DNA of 37,177 nt from an uncultured bacterium (GCA_903954065.1 CAJBME010000150.1:1-37177); one strand, 5' to 3'. Counted from the stretch's first letter, positions 17,824-27,837 are shown. Notes: generated by a model not told the origin, from the sequence alone. Numbers and translations are program-made.

Positions 17824-19542
17824 GTGGCCGCTCGAAAATCGACCCGCAAGCGGCCCGAGCCAGTCCAAGTCAGTTTGGATTTGGATTTTGGCCAGCCTCC
17901 GCCTGCCCTGACCGCCGGACCCTCATCGGGTGCCGGTCCCGGGGTGACAGGCCAGCTTCCTTCCGTCGGTCTGGTGGCGCCAGTGACGACTTCCGTCGTC
18001 GCTGATACATCCCTGGCGCCGCCAGCTGGCGGCGCATCCACCGCCGGGAGGCACGTGGCTGAATCCGAGTCCCATCCGGCGACTCAGCCCGGTTTTTCTC
18101 CTCACTCCGGACTTCAAGCCGGCCCGCCTGTTGCGGGGGCGCCGCCTGTTGTCCTGACCGTCACCCAGTTGACGAAAAAAATCCGTCGATTGCTGGAATT
18201 GCAGTATGGGCATGTATGGGTGGAAGGGGAGTTGAGTAACGTGCGGAGGCAGCCCAATGGGCATACCTATTTTACGCTTAAGGATGGCGGGGCTCAGCTG
18301 ACGTGCGTGTTGTTTCGTGGTCAGGCTCACGCCGGGATGCCGATGCCCGAGGACGGATTGCATGTCCAGCTGGGTGGCGAGATCACCGTGTATGAGCCGC
18401 GCGGCCAATATCAATTGATCGTGCAGGAAATGCAGGTGGCCGGGATGGGGGTGCTGCAGGCAAAGTTTGAGGCGTTGAAGCGGCGGCTGGCGGCCGAAGG
18501 ATTATTTGACGCCGGGCGCAAGCGCCGTCTTCCCGAGTTTCCGACTTGTGTCGCGCTGGTGACATCACCGACGGGCGCTGCGGTGCGCGATATGCTGACG
18601 GTGCTGGCCCGTCGGGCGCCGTGGGTGCAGGTGCTGATCGCGCCGGTGCGAGTCCAAGGTGACGGTGCCGCCACAGAAATTGCTACGGCGATCCGCCGAC
18701 TCGGCGATTATGCCTCGCTGGGGATTCCGCGGCCGGATGTTGTTATTGTCGGGCGCGGGGGAGGCAGCATGGAGGATTTGTGGTGCTTTAATGAGGAGGC
18801 CGTGGCGCGCGCGCTGGCCGAAAGTCCGATTCCAACGATTTCGGCCGTCGGACATGAAATCGATTTTACGATTGCCGATTTTGCGGCGGATGTGCGCGCG
18901 CTGACGCCGAGTGCGGCGGCTGAGCTGGCGGTCCCGGATGGCGCCGATCTGCGGCGTCGATTGCTCTCGCTGCGGCGGGCGATGGTGGCTCATGCGTCGG
19001 AAGGGGTGCGTCATGCGCGAACAGTGGTCGATTTTCATCGCCGCAGCGGTCTTGCGCGTGAGCCGCGGCGGATCTTAGCCCAGTGTGCGCAACAGGTTGA
19101 CGGCTTGGCCGAGTCATTGCGGAGAGTGGCCGACGACAGGTTGCGCTTGCAGAAGGAGCGACTGGAGCGGCTGGGTCACCGCCTCGCCGCACAACGCCCG
19201 GGTCATGTGCTGGCCCAGCGGGCTCAGGTGCTGACCCACCTCGCCACCCGATTGTCAGCTGCCCAAGCCCGCCAGAGCCAGGCTGCCGAAGCCAGGATTC
19301 AGCGCGCGGCCGATATGCTGCGGTCTCTCGGCCCGCAGGCCGTTCTGTCGCGCGGCTATACTATGACCCTAGCTCCCAACGGTCAGGCCCTGACCCGGGC
19401 CACCCAAGTGCGGCCGGGTGACCGCCTCACCACCCGGCTCGCTGATGGAACCATCGAAAGCCTCGTAACAACGCCAAGACTCCCTCCCGCCGGAGGCTCT
19501 CCCGGGGGGCGTCCCAGTCGCTCCGGTCGCCCACCACGTTGA
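17824..19542 (+). CDS. xseA: Exodeoxyribonuclease VII large subunit, N-terminally extended
   Basis: The 572-aa product is XseA, the catalytic subunit of the single-strand exonuclease ExoVII. The OB-fold begins near residue 110 (VLTVTQLTKKI) and includes VWVEGELSNVRRQPNGHTYFT. The catalytic domain has SPTGAAVRDML, VGRGGGSMEDLWCFN and SAVGHEIDFTIADFAADVRA, followed by the long coiled-coil region and a closing LSRGYTM segment. The chosen start is a GTG 15 bp after the HU stop. This adds about 105 Pro/Ala/Gly-rich residues before the usual N-terminus. No ATG occurs in that stretch, and an in-frame GTG at 18055 is an alternative. No xseB for the small subunit is visible nearby. Confidence 0.9.
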   Translation: MAARKSTRKRPEPVQVSLDLDFGQPPPALTAGPSSGAGPGVTGQLPSVGLVAPVTTSVVADTSLAPPAGGASTAGRHVAESESHPATQPGFSPHSGLQAGPPVAGAPPVVLTVTQLTKKIRRLLELQYGHVWVEGELSNVRRQPNGHTYFTLKDGGAQLTCVLFRGQAHAGMPMPEDGLHVQLGGEITVYEPRGQYQLIVQEMQVAGMGVLQAKFEALKRRLAAEGLFDAGRKRRLPEFPTCVALVTSPTGAAVRDMLTVLARRAPWVQVLIAPVRVQGDGAATEIATAIRRLGDYASLGIPRPDVVIVGRGGGSMEDLWCFNEEAVARALAESPIPTISAVGHEIDFTIADFAADVRALTPSAAAELAVPDGADLRRRLLSLRRAMVAHASEGVRHARTVVDFHRRSGLAREPRRILAQCAQQVDGLAESLRRVADDRLRLQKERLERLGHRLAAQRPGHVLAQRAQVLTHLATRLSAAQARQSQAAEARIQRAADMLRSLGPQAVLSRGYTMTLAPNGQALTRATQVRPGDRLTTRLADGTIESLVTTPRLPPAGGSPGGRPSRSGRPPR

Positions 19543-19592
19543 CCGTGACAGCACCCTTGGACTGCCTTTTTTTCTGTCGCCGGGTTCACGGC

Positions 19593-22500
19593 TCAGGGGG
19601 TTTTGGCGGTGGCTGGTGGAGTGAGCGTATGGATGGTGTGGTGCAGGGAGCCGGTGAAGGCCGTGCCGACGGCGTCGCGCATGTTCCAGGTGATGGCCAC
19701 GCTATGGGCTGGGGCCAAATCTGGCAGGTGCAGGGTGATGGTGCGCTGATCGGGGCTGAACTGGATTTTGGTCACGGTGAGCGGGTGTTCATTGATATGT
19801 TGGGACCCGTAATCTGCGCTGCGGCGGAGGCTCCATGTTTTGACGGCGATAGCGGACGCGGGGGTGGCTGGATCCAGCGGTTCGGTGAAAGTCAGGCTGA
19901 TTTGCTCAGGGCGCGCGACCACGTGGGTGGGTAGGTGGAATGGTCTGCCGGTGTGGCGAAGGCGGTAGAAGCCACCGTCTTGCTGACAGTTGGTGGCCCA
20001 GCCCACCATGCCGCAGGCGTAGAGCGCGCCATTGGGATGAAAGCGGCCACGCATCACACCGGTGGGGAGGTCGGCAATCGGCAGTTCACAGACGCCCCCT
20101 TGGACTTGGTTGCCGACGTGTTCGTGGGGGACGATATAGACGCGTCCATAGCCATAGCTGAGGTTGAGCAGCGATCCGGCTAGCGGGCCCCAGGTTGAAG
20201 GCGGCACCCAGACCAGTTCGGCGGGTGATCGGTCTTTGTCATTGGTGATCCAGGCCAACGGCTGGCGCATGGCGGTGTCGGCGGTGTCGGTCACGCTGGT
20301 ATAGCCAAACATATTGCCGTAAAATCCACCGTCTGGAAGAACGTGATTGATGCGGTTTTTCGGGGTCCAGTGACCTTCCTGATCGGTGACGAAGAATGTG
20401 CCGTCAGGGTTGAGACAGACGCCGTTGGCGGCTCTGAATCCATGCGCGATGATCTCGGTGGTGGCGCCATCAGCGCTGACCCGCAGGAGGGTGCCATGAT
20501 GAGGGACGACCGCCGGCAGGGCGTGCCGCGCCGATTTGGCATAATAAAAATTTCCTGCGGCATCCACTTGCAGTCCCATGGCAAATTCATGGAAATGCGC
20601 TGTCACCTGATGGTCGTTGTTAAAGTTTTCAATAAAGTCGGTCTCGCCGTCGCCATTCACGTCACGCAGCCGCGCAATCTGATCGCGGCAGCAAACAAAC
20701 AATTCCCCATTGCGGAATTTCACCCCCAGTGGTTGAAAAAGCCCGGTCGCCAAACGATGCCAACGCAGATCGCCTGTTCCATCCACTCCGTCGACCCGCC
20801 AGACATCGCCATTCCAAGTGCAGACCGCCGCACTTTTGCCGTCCGGATAGAAATCAAAGCCGCTCGTCCTCATCCACGCCTGCCATGGATTGGTTGACGG
20901 CAGCGTCAGGGTGTCGACGGCCACGGCCCCGTCTTCCGCGCCGACGGCGACGGTCGTTGTTACTTCCTGATTCCAGCGCGGCGGGCCGCCGCGGGTCAGC
21001 GGCGTGAGGTCGAGCGGCGTCGTATCGGTTTCCTGCAGGGCCCTGAGGGTGGCCGCATCAAGGCGGGTCATGAAAATCCGTAGCTGGCGCGGGAGGGTTG
21101 ATGGCGGCAACTGCAGGCAGGTAAATCCTTCGTTTTTCTGCAGGCTGGCGCCTTCGCCGTGCAGCGAGATGGCCACAGATTCCTGATCGGGGGCGATGCG
21201 CATGGTGAGCGGCGCGGTCGACGGGCCGACGTTCAATGTGCGAACGAAGACTGGGGAGGCGCCGTAAGCGATGAGACCGGGCGAGTCGAGGACGGCTGTG
21301 GTGCCCACCGTGTAGCTGACGACAACGCGGGTACCATGCTGGTAGATTCCTTGGTAATGAGTCCAAGCCCGGGGCAGGGGACCAAATGGTTTGCCGTCGC
21401 GCCCAAGCGGCCGCGGGTCATCCCATGAACCGCTGGCGGGATCGGCCCAGCCCGGTCCCACCGGATTCGTCACGGTCTGGTCTCCGACAATACTGGTATG
21501 GCTTCCATGAGAACCATCAAAAGCAATGCCTTTCCAGTCGACAAATCCTTCGCCGCTCCATGCCGAAGCCACTCGCATCGTATCATGGTCGTAGAGCATC
21601 CAGTTCCTCCCTTGCGAGATGCCGCCGGGTCCTTCATCCAGGCGAATGGCAATACCTTTGTGAGCCAGATTGTCAGGGGCTACTTCGTACGTCCAGAGCA
21701 GTGAGGGGCCGAAATCCATCATCTGGTACGGTGGTTTGCGCTCGACTTCTTGTTCCTCATCCGCGGTGGCCAGTCCGCGCGGCAGCCCGTGGAGATACTC
21801 GGCGTTGGTTTCCGCGTATTGCGATGGATTTTTGCGCAGAAATGTTTCACGGATATAATGGATGACGTCGTATTTTTGACGCGCCGTGTATTGCGGCTGG
21901 GCCACCATTTGGCCGTACCCCCGCGTCAGCGTGTTGAACATGGCGTAGGGATCACTGCCATTTTTCATGAGCCCTTCGGCAAACCGTGGAGCTGTCGGCA
22001 GCGAGCCAGGGGTCTCGAGCGTGCCATGACACACGACGCATAGCTGGGCATAAATTTGTCGGCCGCGGTCGAGGCTGTCGTCATTCCAGCGGCTGATGAT
22101 CGCCCGATGGTCGGTGCGGTCGAGTGGCTGGCTCCAGACCTGCCGGAATTGCATGCCCGCTGTTGCCGTGAGTCGCAGGGTGGGCGCTGTCGCCCCGGGG
22201 CGGTCAGTCGGCTGCCACTCAAAGTCCGGAGTATTGGCCTGGCGCGCATCTGGGCCCGTAAGCTGATCGATTTCTTCCCCACCCAATGCCCGGCGATAGA
22301 ACCGCACGGCCGCCAAATCGCCCGCAAAGGCACCCCCAAAGTCCGGTGAGGCCGACCCAATCTTAAAGACGTGGGTGGCGGCATCAGGGCGGCTGAAATC
22401 TGCATGGGACGAGAGGGGTTGGCCATCGAGGTGAAGGCTGACCGTTCCCTGCCGCGATACCAGAGCGGCCGTGTGCCATTGGCCGTCGGCGACCACCGGG

Positions 22501-23126
22501 CCGTCGACATGCGCCCCGACCCATCCAATGTCATAGACCAGTCGGCCATCACGAATAAAAAACGCCTTGGCATTCGGCGCCCATGGTCCGTCCAGCGGCG
22601 TCATGGAGGCCAGTGTGCCCCCAGTCGTCGTGCGAAACCGGATGGTCAGCGTGAAATCTTGATCCCATCGGAGCTCGGTACGGGCCTGTTGGAGGGTCGA
22701 TTGAAACGACGCCGCAGGCGAGGAGTCTGCTTCCGCGGGTACTGCGATTTCCATGCGCGATGTTTCTTGTCCCTCGCGCCACACGCGGGCCAGTCCTGGC
22801 TTGGACGGGAGTTGCTCCACGGCCATCTCGATCGTCTGCCAAGTGCCAGCCGGCCCATCAAGGGCTACCGCGCCGCCATCTCTGAGTTCGAGGCTCGCGA
22901 CGGCATCGTCCGATGGCCTGAAGTATTCAACATGAATGCGGGTGTTAGTCAGCTCATGGCGCACTAGCCAGTCGCCCTCGCCCGCACTGATCACTCCGTC
23001 TCGCTCCGTCCATGAGGCCGGTCGCTCCAAAACTGGCAACGGCACGGCCTCCCTCGGTAGCGCCGCCTGCAAAACGGAAGGAACGGCCGCAACGATCAGA
23101 CTGAAAAAAACGAGGGAACAATTCAT
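19593..23126 (-). CDS. Large secreted LamG / cytochrome c / propeller dehydrogenase-like protein
   Basis: The 1177-aa product has a signal peptide (MNCSLVFFSLIVAAVPSVLQA). A LamG/concanavalin-like domain spans about residues 140-290, with FTLTIRFRTTTGG, DGQWHTAALVSRQG and AAVRFYRRALGGEEI. One haem-attachment motif CVVCH lies at residues 363-367, followed by helices of a cytochrome c domain ending in YDVIHYIRETF. A DUF6797-like region follows, then a beta-propeller at about 780-1090 (FDFYPDGKSAAVCTWNGDVWRVDG, NGVCLNPDGTFFVTDQEGH). A C-terminal Ig-like domain starts near VVARPEQISLTF. Similar multidomain proteins are frequent in Planctomycetota and Verrucomicrobiota. The reaction is not established; periplasmic sugar oxidation or binding is a reasonable guess. 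The ATG at 23126 is preferred over a TTG at 23138. Confidence 0.8.
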   Translation of the reverse strand: MNCSLVFFSLIVAAVPSVLQAALPREAVPLPVLERPASWTERDGVISAGEGDWLVRHELTNTRIHVEYFRPSDDAVASLELRDGGAVALDGPAGTWQTIEMAVEQLPSKPGLARVWREGQETSRMEIAVPAEADSSPAASFQSTLQQARTELRWDQDFTLTIRFRTTTGGTLASMTPLDGPWAPNAKAFFIRDGRLVYDIGWVGAHVDGPVVADGQWHTAALVSRQGTVSLHLDGQPLSSHADFSRPDAATHVFKIGSASPDFGGAFAGDLAAVRFYRRALGGEEIDQLTGPDARQANTPDFEWQPTDRPGATAPTLRLTATAGMQFRQVWSQPLDRTDHRAIISRWNDDSLDRGRQIYAQLCVVCHGTLETPGSLPTAPRFAEGLMKNGSDPYAMFNTLTRGYGQMVAQPQYTARQKYDVIHYIRETFLRKNPSQYAETNAEYLHGLPRGLATADEEQEVERKPPYQMMDFGPSLLWTYEVAPDNLAHKGIAIRLDEGPGGISQGRNWMLYDHDTMRVASAWSGEGFVDWKGIAFDGSHGSHTSIVGDQTVTNPVGPGWADPASGSWDDPRPLGRDGKPFGPLPRAWTHYQGIYQHGTRVVVSYTVGTTAVLDSPGLIAYGASPVFVRTLNVGPSTAPLTMRIAPDQESVAISLHGEGASLQKNEGFTCLQLPPSTLPRQLRIFMTRLDAATLRALQETDTTPLDLTPLTRGGPPRWNQEVTTTVAVGAEDGAVAVDTLTLPSTNPWQAWMRTSGFDFYPDGKSAAVCTWNGDVWRVDGVDGTGDLRWHRLATGLFQPLGVKFRNGELFVCCRDQIARLRDVNGDGETDFIENFNNDHQVTAHFHEFAMGLQVDAAGNFYYAKSARHALPAVVPHHGTLLRVSADGATTEIIAHGFRAANGVCLNPDGTFFVTDQEGHWTPKNRINHVLPDGGFYGNMFGYTSVTDTADTAMRQPLAWITNDKDRSPAELVWVPPSTWGPLAGSLLNLSYGYGRVYIVPHEHVGNQVQGGVCELPIADLPTGVMRGRFHPNGALYACGMVGWATNCQQDGGFYRLRHTGRPFHLPTHVVARPEQISLTFTEPLDPATPASAIAVKTWSLRRSADYGSQHINEHPLTVTKIQFSPDQRTITLHLPDLAPAHSVAITWNMRDAVGTAFTGSLHHTIHTLTPPATAKTP

Positions 23127-23282
23127 GGCTGCCGCCAAGAAGTCCTACTTTCCCGCTTCTGCCAAGAAAGGATTACCCGTCTCTCCTCCGCGCCCCGAAA
23201 AGGAAAATCCACAAAATCCACCCGATCTGAAAAATGGCGCCGCCCCACCGGTTGGGAAACCTGCAAAAATGTCCGGCTTTTT

Positions 23283-23317
23283 AGGGTCAGACACTTTATG
23301 AACGTTGATGCTCAACG
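23283..23317 (+). repeat. GGGTCAGACACTTT repeat copy plus adjacent hairpin
   Basis: AGGGTCAGACACTTT (23283-23297) matches two copies near 28.05-28.13 kb in the same orientation. Directly after it CGTTGA/TCAACG (23303-23308, 23312-23317) forms a perfect 6-bp stem with a TGC loop. It lies in the 259-bp gap between the CotH gene and the LamG gene. Confidence 0.8.
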
Positions 23318-23385
23318 ATCAGTATTGAGAGCCCTCCCGGGCGCGCCCTAGGCCGGTGGAGATCGCCAAAAACCATCCGTTCGTA

Positions 23386-26300
23386 TCAGGGCCTGCGAAC
23401 GACTCGATAGAACTGTTCGGGCGGTGACGGTGATACGCCGGTTTCGATGGATGGTGCCGGCAGCGTCAGGACCAGAGTTGTCTGGGTGGCGGCAGCGGAG
23501 GCGCCTGAATCGCTCCAAGCCGGGTCTTGGAGCGAGGCTTTGGTTTGCGCTTGATAGAAGAACCCCGGGGTAGAAACGACGGTGAGGGTGAGGGCGGAGC
23601 GGGCCAGAGTGACGTTGGTGATTTGTGGCGCTGGTAGCGGACTGGAATTCGCCGTGCCGGCGCTCGCGGTTTCGAGGAAATCGATGACGCCTCCTCCGTC
23701 CGGGGTTCGTCCTTGGCTGATGTTGGGGACTTGAGAGGCGAAGGTGAGGCGATCAACGAGGGTGCCATCGGGAGCGGTCAGGGTGATGGTTTCGCCGCTG
23801 GCCGAGAGTTTAAAAGGGGCGTGCAGGGCGCTGGGCGGGGTGTTCTGGGTGTTTTGGTCATCGCACCAGACAATCAGGCGGCCGCCCGCGGGCAGTTCGT
23901 AACCGGCAGGGATAAAAAAGTGGGATGGAGCGGGCGTCGAATCACTCAGTCTCCATCCGCCCAAGTTGACTGGAGTTGTGGTGGGATTGAGCAGTTCTAT
24001 CCAGTCGTCCGGCTGGCCGTCGGCTGGATCGGTCACGCTCCCGTTGTTGGATGCCATCCATTCATTGATGACGACGGCCGGCCACTGGCTGGTGCCGGTG
24101 TAGGTTATGGTGACTGACTGCGCTCCGATCTCGGTACCGCCGGTATCGACCGCCCGCACTTGATACGCGTGGGTCCCGGGTGCGGGCGTCAGCGAGAGGC
24201 GCCATGCGGTGACCGATGTCCACGTCACGGGGTAGGCGAGGCCATTGACCAGCAACGTGGAGGCCTGCACCGGCGCCGTGCCCGAAAGGGTCGCGGTCGG
24301 CGTGTCCACCGTGACGGTCGGGGCACTGGTCACGGCGAAGGCCGCACGCACTTTGTTCAGTTCCCTTTCAAGAAAACTCCGCCGTTGGTCAATCCACTGC
24401 GGGATGCTCAGCCCGTACGCCCCTCCAGCAACAAACGGCGAGGCCAGAGACACCCCGTTCGGAGCAAAAGTCGCGTATTTCTTTTGCAACAGCGGCGTGA
24501 CGGCCGCTCCCTTGAAAAACGTGGCCAGCGCCTCGTGTATCGTGCGCCAATAGAGACGTCGAAAAGCCGGAAATGCCTGCAAGGCATCGACTTTCGCATC
24601 AACAGTGGTGGGGAAAAGCGGGGCGTCGACCGGGTCGTTGAAGACGCCAAGTCCCACGTCCATGTCCCACGTGAATTGCGTCCACCGGCCAGCGGGTGGT
24701 TTATATAAATACGTATTTTTGTGGTTGGGATTGCCAAATCCGTCCCAGTAAGAACACAGATCGTGAAAAGCGAACGTCCGCATCCAGTTTTCCACATCCA
24801 CTACCGCTTCGACGGATTGCTGATAGCTGGCGGCAGGCGCATTCACGGCATCAATAAGTGTGAACAAGTCGCTGAAAGTATTGGCCGAGCGCGCCGCCCG
24901 CGGCCGCCAATTCCATCGATAGCGGGCCAGTTTCTTTTGTCCGCCGCTCGTGTAGTGGCGCAGCAGGTTGTCGACCGGACTGCTGGTGGTATTGGCATCA
25001 TCGGCGCCTTCATTCCAGTTATTCGACTTGTGGAGTGGGCCGCCGTCGTCCTGCGGGAAGAATTCTTGAATCAACGATTGGTCTGGCTGCTGGATGTCGT
25101 CGTAGATCACGCCGCGTTTGGTGCCGTTTACATAGAGGTGGACGTAGCGCCGGTATAAATGGGGAAGCCCTAGTTGCTCGGCCATCCAGTACATAAGTTG
25201 TTCCCGTTGATTTGTGGTGTCGCGGATGGGCAGGTCGAGAGTGAGATGGTCTTCGGCCAGCACCTCATCGTCGGGCGGTACGATCACGTTGTAGCCGCAG
25301 AGCGGTCCGCTGACGGGTGATCCGTAGCCGGGAGTGCTAGCTTCACTGCCCGCATACCAAGCGCCGGCCCCGTAGATGGCGCGCACACCGCCGTAAATAA
25401 ACGTCGCATCCACCGGTTCATTGCCAAATTTCTCCCGTGCTGACCACTTGGCGACCGTCGCTGACGTCATCCATAACCGGTACGCCCCGAAGGCTCCGGC
25501 CTGCGCCCGCTCTCCCACGCGCACTAAACATTCATGCGCCGGAGCGTCCGGTGGGAACATCGACGTCCCCGCTACCGCCGCCGCATCTGTCGCCTCCACT
25601 CGGAAAACAATCAGCGATCCCGAATTTTGCGCTGGAATGGTCCCGGTAAAAATACCATCCGCTGCCACCGCATCCCCATCGGCCCCGTTATCATGCATCG
25701 ACGCTTGGTTAAAAAGCGCAGCCGCCTGCCCCTTCCACCAGACGACCGCCCCGCGAATCCCGTCGGGATCGGCTAGCCGTGCCCGCACTTGAATCGGGAC
25801 GCCCGCCGGCGGCAGAAGAGGGGAGTGGCTGACATCGTCGATGCTCGGTCCGGCATTGGCCGTGGCCCGACTGTTAGCGGTGCCAGGCGTGCCCAGCGCC
25901 GTCGGTACGGTCAGCGAAGTCAGCGTTTCCAGCGATCCGCCTTTTAGCCGCACGATCAATTCCGGATGCCCCCGCAACCAGCGCGCCTGCGCCTTCACTG
26001 TCGCCCGACTGTTCAGCCGCAACGGCGGCGAGACTGGCGCATATACTCGGTTGCCGTCCGGCTCGCCTTTCTCGCTCGCCCGCAAATAAAACGCCTGACT
26101 GCCGCCCAACCCCAAACTCGTCACGACCGATGATCTCGATTGATTGCCCTGCGGCTTCCATGACCCTAGGCCGTTTTCAAACCCCCCGTTGCTCACCACC
26201 GTGGTTCCGCCGTCGGGAATCACCGCCACATCGTCAATTAAGGCTTCTCCCTCGCCCATCAGAAAAAATTGTACGCGGTCGACGCTCGCGACCGCCGGAT

Positions 26301-27828
26301 GCCCAAAATCTAGCGGTCCCGCCACCTGCACCGTGGTCCACGGCGCCTTGGCCGATTCATCACTGTCCGCCCAGCTGCTGGCTAGCTCCCGGTCAGCCCG
26401 TAGATCGGTCACTTCCAAGCTCGAGCCGCCCCCAGCCGCCCACCGGCTCCATCGGCTGCCCGCCCGGTACGTCACCGCATCCACTTCCACTTCGATCGCG
26501 GTATTTCCAACCATCTCCGTCCGCACTAGAGTCACGCGTTCTCCCTGATTGCTGAGGGTGCCGGCGTAGTCGCCTACTATCTGATTTTGAGAGAGTTCAG
26601 GATAACGCAGTCGGGTTCGGGCGGCATCCCGGGCCACCACTATCCAGCCGCCTGCTGGAATCCGGGTGCCGGCGGGCAGTGTAAGCGTGATGCCATCGGT
26701 GAATTTCCAGCCGTCCAGATCAAGGGCGCGGTCTCCGGGGTTATGCAGCTCCAGCCATTCGTCGCGGTCATCATCACTGATTGGGTCAAAGAATAACTCG
26801 CTGATCATGATTTCCGGTTGGCGCAACCCGCCATTACTGGTGCCCGGAGTCACGGTGGCCAACGATCGCAGCGGCCCGCCCTCGTCTCTGGCCCGGCCCA
26901 CACTCACGCCCGCCGCACCTCCTCCACTGTGCACGCCATCCAATACTCTCGTGCCCGCTGGATCAGTCAGGAAAACCGCCCCGCCCGCCGCCGCCAACTC
27001 AAATCCTAGCTGCACCTCCGTAAAAACAACCTGCGCCCCTGCCGCCACGACCGTGCCGGCCGGAATGACATATCGACCTAATGCTGCCGCGTCATCACTC
27101 AGCTGGCAGCCTGTCAGATCGACCGCGGTCGGCCCGTCATTGCGAAGCTCAATAAAACCGTCTGCCAGCGCTCCCGGACGTCTTAAAATCTCGTTCACGC
27201 GTACTCGGTCGAGCGGTGCCGCCGGTTCAGTGTCGCCCGCTCCTGGTGACCCGCCCACCGCCGCACTGGCCGCCCACGCCTCTGCCGACCCTTCGCCATA
27301 GCTGGGACGGGCCAGCACCAGCGAATGACCGGCTCCGTCAGCCGTCACCGGCCACGGCGCGCGGTCACTCCACTCGACCTCCAATATCACGGCCCCACCG
27401 GGTTTTTGCACTCGCAATGTGCCGCCCCCGTTCGACAACCGCTGCGTCATGCCGCCCACCACCCCGGTCAATCCATAAACGGCCTGTAGATCCGTCGGCG
27501 CCGCCGCCACCACCAGATAGCCAAGGCCAGGGATTTGCGTCCCCGCTGGTAGCGTGAACTCTACATCCCCCGCGAGCCGCCAGCCACTCACATCCTCCGT
27601 CCACGGCTGAGAATTATATAACTCGATGAACTCCAGATTTTTGCCGTCCTCCCGGGGCGCCGGATGATAATGAATTTCTGTTACCGCAACCCCGGTCCGC
27701 CGCGACGACGGCCCCGCCCCCTCCCAGTTCCCTTGCGCCCATGCCGCCGTGCCCACGGCCATCACCACTCCCAGTCCGCCCGCTCTTATGCCGTCGCGCC
27801 ACCGCCCGTTTACTTCAAGGATTCGCAT
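23386..27828 (-). CDS. Giant secreted CotH-kinase-like protein with lamin-tail domains
   Basis: The 1480-aa product has a signal peptide (hydrophobic AGGLGVVMAVGTAAWA, cleavage after AWA near residue 31). Three lamin-tail-like domains follow at about residues 45-190, 205-330 and 335-470, each with an FIEL or WLEL-type strand. A sugar-binding-like beta region and an Ig-like domain cover about 490-770. The CotH domain spans about 800-1160: YVHLYVNGTKRGVIYDDI, LHKSNNW, and WDMD with Asp1055 and Asp1057, matching the metal-binding motif of CotH kinases. A fourth lamin-tail domain (VINEWMASNNG, WIELLNP) lies near 1245-1380. The last residues (EQFYRVVRR) match a C-terminal module frequent in Verrucomicrobiota. 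CotH enzymes phosphorylate secreted proteins in Bacillus, but activity and target here are inference. The gene is bracketed by GGGTCAGACACTTT repeats. Confidence 0.88.
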   Translation of the reverse strand: MRILEVNGRWRDGIRAGGLGVVMAVGTAAWAQGNWEGAGPSSRRTGVAVTEIHYHPAPREDGKNLEFIELYNSQPWTEDVSGWRLAGDVEFTLPAGTQIPGLGYLVVAAAPTDLQAVYGLTGVVGGMTQRLSNGGGTLRVQKPGGAVILEVEWSDRAPWPVTADGAGHSLVLARPSYGEGSAEAWAASAAVGGSPGAGDTEPAAPLDRVRVNEILRRPGALADGFIELRNDGPTAVDLTGCQLSDDAAALGRYVIPAGTVVAAGAQVVFTEVQLGFELAAAGGAVFLTDPAGTRVLDGVHSGGGAAGVSVGRARDEGGPLRSLATVTPGTSNGGLRQPEIMISELFFDPISDDDRDEWLELHNPGDRALDLDGWKFTDGITLTLPAGTRIPAGGWIVVARDAARTRLRYPELSQNQIVGDYAGTLSNQGERVTLVRTEMVGNTAIEVEVDAVTYRAGSRWSRWAAGGGSSLEVTDLRADRELASSWADSDESAKAPWTTVQVAGPLDFGHPAVASVDRVQFFLMGEGEALIDDVAVIPDGGTTVVSNGGFENGLGSWKPQGNQSRSSVVTSLGLGGSQAFYLRASEKGEPDGNRVYAPVSPPLRLNSRATVKAQARWLRGHPELIVRLKGGSLETLTSLTVPTALGTPGTANSRATANAGPSIDDVSHSPLLPPAGVPIQVRARLADPDGIRGAVVWWKGQAAALFNQASMHDNGADGDAVAADGIFTGTIPAQNSGSLIVFRVEATDAAAVAGTSMFPPDAPAHECLVRVGERAQAGAFGAYRLWMTSATVAKWSAREKFGNEPVDATFIYGGVRAIYGAGAWYAGSEASTPGYGSPVSGPLCGYNVIVPPDDEVLAEDHLTLDLPIRDTTNQREQLMYWMAEQLGLPHLYRRYVHLYVNGTKRGVIYDDIQQPDQSLIQEFFPQDDGGPLHKSNNWNEGADDANTTSSPVDNLLRHYTSGGQKKLARYRWNWRPRAARSANTFSDLFTLIDAVNAPAASYQQSVEAVVDVENWMRTFAFHDLCSYWDGFGNPNHKNTYLYKPPAGRWTQFTWDMDVGLGVFNDPVDAPLFPTTVDAKVDALQAFPAFRRLYWRTIHEALATFFKGAAVTPLLQKKYATFAPNGVSLASPFVAGGAYGLSIPQWIDQRRSFLERELNKVRAAFAVTSAPTVTVDTPTATLSGTAPVQASTLLVNGLAYPVTWTSVTAWRLSLTPAPGTHAYQVRAVDTGGTEIGAQSVTITYTGTSQWPAVVINEWMASNNGSVTDPADGQPDDWIELLNPTTTPVNLGGWRLSDSTPAPSHFFIPAGYELPAGGRLIVWCDDQNTQNTPPSALHAPFKLSASGETITLTAPDGTLVDRLTFASQVPNISQGRTPDGGGVIDFLETASAGTANSSPLPAPQITNVTLARSALTLTVVSTPGFFYQAQTKASLQDPAWSDSGASAAATQTTLVLTLPAPSIETGVSPSPPEQFYRVVRRP

Positions 27829-27837
27829 CCGTAATCA

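Noticed and set aside
22936..23301. A 121-codon plus-strand frame ending in GSDTL
   Set aside because: It is antisense to the start of the LamG gene, and its end is the translated GGGTCAGACACTT repeat. There is no protein-like pattern.
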